DNA of 64,000 nucleotides from Tectiglobus sp965223355 (GTDB lineage: Bacteria > Pseudomonadota > Alphaproteobacteria > Rhizobiales > Hyphomicrobiaceae), in contig CBDCWE010000003.1 in the NCBI GenBank assembly GCA_965223355.1, forward strand, positions 2,604,001-2,668,000, in the 5' to 3' direction. This document shows positions 62,094 to 64,000 of this stretch, piece by piece (the stretch's first letter is position 1; every line of letters begins with the position of its first letter). Under the pieces are notes generated by a model, which made no database searches, was not told the origin of the DNA, and saw nothing but the letters and a program-made list of their open reading frames with translations. A program made the translations under genes and the position numbers.

Positions 62094-63496
62094 GAGGCAA
62101 GAGCCTGCCGGGCAGCCGCTTCTCCGGCGACAGCGCCAAACGCGATTGCCGTCAGAAGTCCGTTGCCGGAGAGATACCCGGAAATGTCTGGCCCGGAGAC
62201 ACCACAGGCAGCGCCACCACCTGCAAACAGGTTTGCAAGTGCAGTTCCTTCACCACGCAGAACACGTGCCTCGCTATCAATCATCAATCCGCCTTGCGTG
62301 TGAAACAGCGCGCCCGTCACGCGCACTGCAAAGTAGGGCGGACTGAGAGGGGGGTTCGCTGTAAAGTCTCGACCGAACGGATCCATCTCCTCGCCGGTTT
62401 GATACGAACCAACACGCGCAAAGGTATCTTGTAGGGCGTCGCCCGAAACACCAATGGCCTCTGCCAGTGTTGCGACATCGCCAGCTGAACGTACTGCCCC
62501 GGCCTTGTCGGCTTGGACGAAGTCGGGGAAGCTCTGCGCGAAATCGTAGAGCCTTTGATCGAAGATGCTCCAAGCAATACCATCCGGTTGCTGGAGCACC
62601 GGAATTGACTGCTCCGAATAGCCCAAATGCTCGTTTGAAAAGCGGTCCCCATCGATGTTGACCTGGAACCCGCCCTTCATCATTAGGGCCCAAGTAATCA
62701 GAATGCCGTGCGGGTGGGCCAATGATCCGTGTCCTTGGCAGCCGGAGAGGTGACGCGTTTCCGCGCCCATGGCCTCTCCCCATAGAACGGCGTCCCCCAT
62801 GTTGCCGGCATGACCATAGTAGGGTGCATCAGCCATTGGCGGAATGAACTTCCTGACGAGGTCACGGTTGCCGCCATAGCCGTTGCACGCAAGAATGAGT
62901 GTTTCGCAGCCGACCACTTCCGATAAACCATCTGGTCGCTGAACCTTTACCCCACGAATGATATCATCCTCTACAAGAAGATCTGTGGCGAGTGCCGATG
63001 TCAGTACCGGGATACCGGCAGCTTCGGCGGCGTTGCCCAGGCGCGAAACGAGAGATGCCCCGGTTTTCTCCGGCGTTGTGTGCATGCGGTAGTGCGAATG
63101 TCCCGGATAGAGAAAGTCATCAAGCAAGATCCATTCGAGCCCATGACGCTCTTCCAGCCAGTCGAGCGCCGGGCCAATTGAGTTGACGGCCAACGCGACA
63201 AGCGCAGGCTCCGATGTGTTCTTCGATTTGGCCTGAATATCCGATTTGAACTTTCCAATGCTGTCGGCGGCGGCAATACCAGCCGCTTTCTGGCAACGGG
63301 TGCCGGCGGCCGGAATGAAACCCGACGACATTGCCGTCGAACCGGACAGATTGGGCTCTCGCTCCAAGGCGACGACTTCGGCGCCGGTATCTTTGGCCTT
63401 GAGCGCGGCGGTCAAACCGCATGCGCCCGCGCCAATGATCAGCACCTGCACACGGGTATCGAACGCTACCCCATCGGCTGGTCGGACCCTGCTCAT
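62087..63496 (-). CDS. FAD-dependent oxidoreductase of the fumarate reductase/3-ketosteroid dehydrogenase-like family
   Basis: 469 residues. ATG 63496 overlaps the stop of the upstream hydrolase gene (ATGA). VQVLIIGAGACGLTAALKA is the FAD Rossmann loop, SGSTAMSSGFIPAAG the flavin loop, and YFAVRVTGALFHTQGGLMID plus NLFAGGGAACGVSG the C-terminal part. Family members reduce or oxidise C-C bonds of carboxylates or steroids. Context (racemase, PrpD, hydrolase) favours a carboxylate. It ends 7 bases inside the racemase pseudogene's end on the other strand. Confidence 0.9.
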   Translation of the reverse strand: MSRVRPADGVAFDTRVQVLIIGAGACGLTAALKAKDTGAEVVALEREPNLSGSTAMSSGFIPAAGTRCQKAAGIAAADSIGKFKSDIQAKSKNTSEPALVALAVNSIGPALDWLEERHGLEWILLDDFLYPGHSHYRMHTTPEKTGASLVSRLGNAAEAAGIPVLTSALATDLLVEDDIIRGVKVQRPDGLSEVVGCETLILACNGYGGNRDLVRKFIPPMADAPYYGHAGNMGDAVLWGEAMGAETRHLSGCQGHGSLAHPHGILITWALMMKGGFQVNIDGDRFSNEHLGYSEQSIPVLQQPDGIAWSIFDQRLYDFAQSFPDFVQADKAGAVRSAGDVATLAEAIGVSGDALQDTFARVGSYQTGEEMDPFGRDFTANPPLSPPYFAVRVTGALFHTQGGLMIDSEARVLRGEGTALANLFAGGGAACGVSGPDISGYLSGNGLLTAIAFGAVAGEAAARQALASQ

Positions 63497-64000
63497 ATTG
63501 CGCCCCGGATCAACAAATCCGCCTCCGCACACGTCATAACATCTGACACCGAAGACAGGGAGGCCACCGCTGTGCTGTGGTCCTCCTCAGAGAACGCCGC
63601 ACAGCCGTCCGACAGTAGGATCGTGTGGAAATCTCGCACATGGGCTGCGCGCAATGTCGATGCGACGCCACCGTTGGTCACTATCCCGCAGATCAACAAC
63701 GTGTCGATGCCGGCCTTTCGCAGCACCCATTCCATTCGGGTTTGATAGAAAGCGGAGTAGGCGACCTTCTCGATCGTAATATCGGCGGGTTGCAGGTCGT
63801 CAACCAGTTGGTGGCCCCATGCGCCGGGGCAGAAATCTCCTTTGGTCAGGAACGGTCGTAGCTTCTGGAGATGGCTGGAAATAAATGGCGCGCCTGCCTT
63901 GCCCGGCACTAACGTGAACTGTGTCGAGACAATCCACCCACCGGCGGCGCGCACAGCATTGGCAACCGGCAGGACGCGTTTCGGCAACAACTCGATGGTC
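63493..64000 (-). CDS. Isochorismatase-family hydrolase, N-terminus beyond the window
   Basis: About 169 codons are visible and the frame remains open to the right edge, so the N-terminal strand with the catalytic Asp lies outside. KVAYSAFYQTRMEWVLRKAG holds the conserved lysine-region and CGIVTNGGVASTLRAA the nucleophile region. There the cysteine of amidase-type members (usually ..TNVCVEST) is replaced by Gly, as in true isochorismatases, so it may not use covalent cysteine catalysis. It is coupled to the flavoprotein gene. Confidence 0.85.
   Translation of the reverse strand, partial: TIELLPKRVLPVANAVRAAGGWIVSTQFTLVPGKAGAPFISSHLQKLRPFLTKGDFCPGAWGHQLVDDLQPADITIEKVAYSAFYQTRMEWVLRKAGIDTLLICGIVTNGGVASTLRAAHVRDFHTILLSDGCAAFSEEDHSTAVASLSSVSDVMTCAEADLLIRGAI

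Overview
The window is GC-rich chromosomal DNA, most likely from an alphaproteobacterium. The evidence is the murE(DAP type)-mraY-murD-ftsW-murG-murC-murB order, the TTT and TRAP uptake systems, paired dimethylglycine-dehydrogenase-like flavoproteins, a non-pyrrolysine MttB, and small TA-flanked palindromic repeats. Genes for sulfate esters, methylated amines and a DMSP-lyase-type cupin hint at a marine or saline habitat. That habitat is inferred, and no 16S or other taxonomic marker is present.

Layout. 0-9.3 kb: a partial transglutaminase, then a minus-strand operon (sulfatase B, TctB, TctA, TctC, sulfatase A) divergent from a LysR regulator, followed by a formylglycine-generating enzyme that would activate both sulfatases. 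None of these enzymes has a visible signal peptide, so import followed by desulfation in the cytosol is the likely logic. 9.3-13.4 kb: IS630-like debris and palindromic repeats around a ParA-type ATPase and a large helical-repeat protein of unknown function. 13.7-16.2 kb: a sugar-acid dehydratase plus an FAH-family hydrolase. 16.2-18.5 kb: a complete IS5-family element beside IS256 and IS630-like relics, then an AT-rich gap. 18.5-32 kb: amine and amino-acid derivative catabolism (D-aminoacylase-like amidohydrolase, XRE-cupin regulator, two FAD/GcvT oxidoreductases, MttB homologue, MATE exporter, M20 amidohydrolase, MetE-like protein). 32-34 kb: GNAT and RtcB.

34.7-43.9 kb: a peptidoglycan precursor/division cluster. 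murF is missing from its usual place between murE and mraY, ftsI is not upstream, and ddl/ftsQAZ do not follow murB; each break carries a palindromic repeat. 44.2-49.8 kb: two divergent operons (crotonase, DMSP-lyase-type cupin, small protein, amidase; and two paired acyl-CoA dehydrogenases). 49.8-53.5 kb: a graveyard of IS110, IS1380 and IS21 pseudogenes. 53.7-64 kb: a second catabolic island (deacetylase, TRAP transporter, NMT1-like binding protein, 2OG-Fe(II) oxygenase, MmgE/PrpD, broken Asp/Glu racemase, flavoprotein, isochorismatase-type hydrolase).

Two repeat families tie the window together. One is a ~130-bp two-hairpin element, present seven times, flanked by TA usually within CTAG and often abutting a gene's stop codon. 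The other is a ~124-bp array of up to five consecutive hairpins, present four times. Both look like non-autonomous mobile DNA; the first fits mobilisation by an IS630-type transposase.
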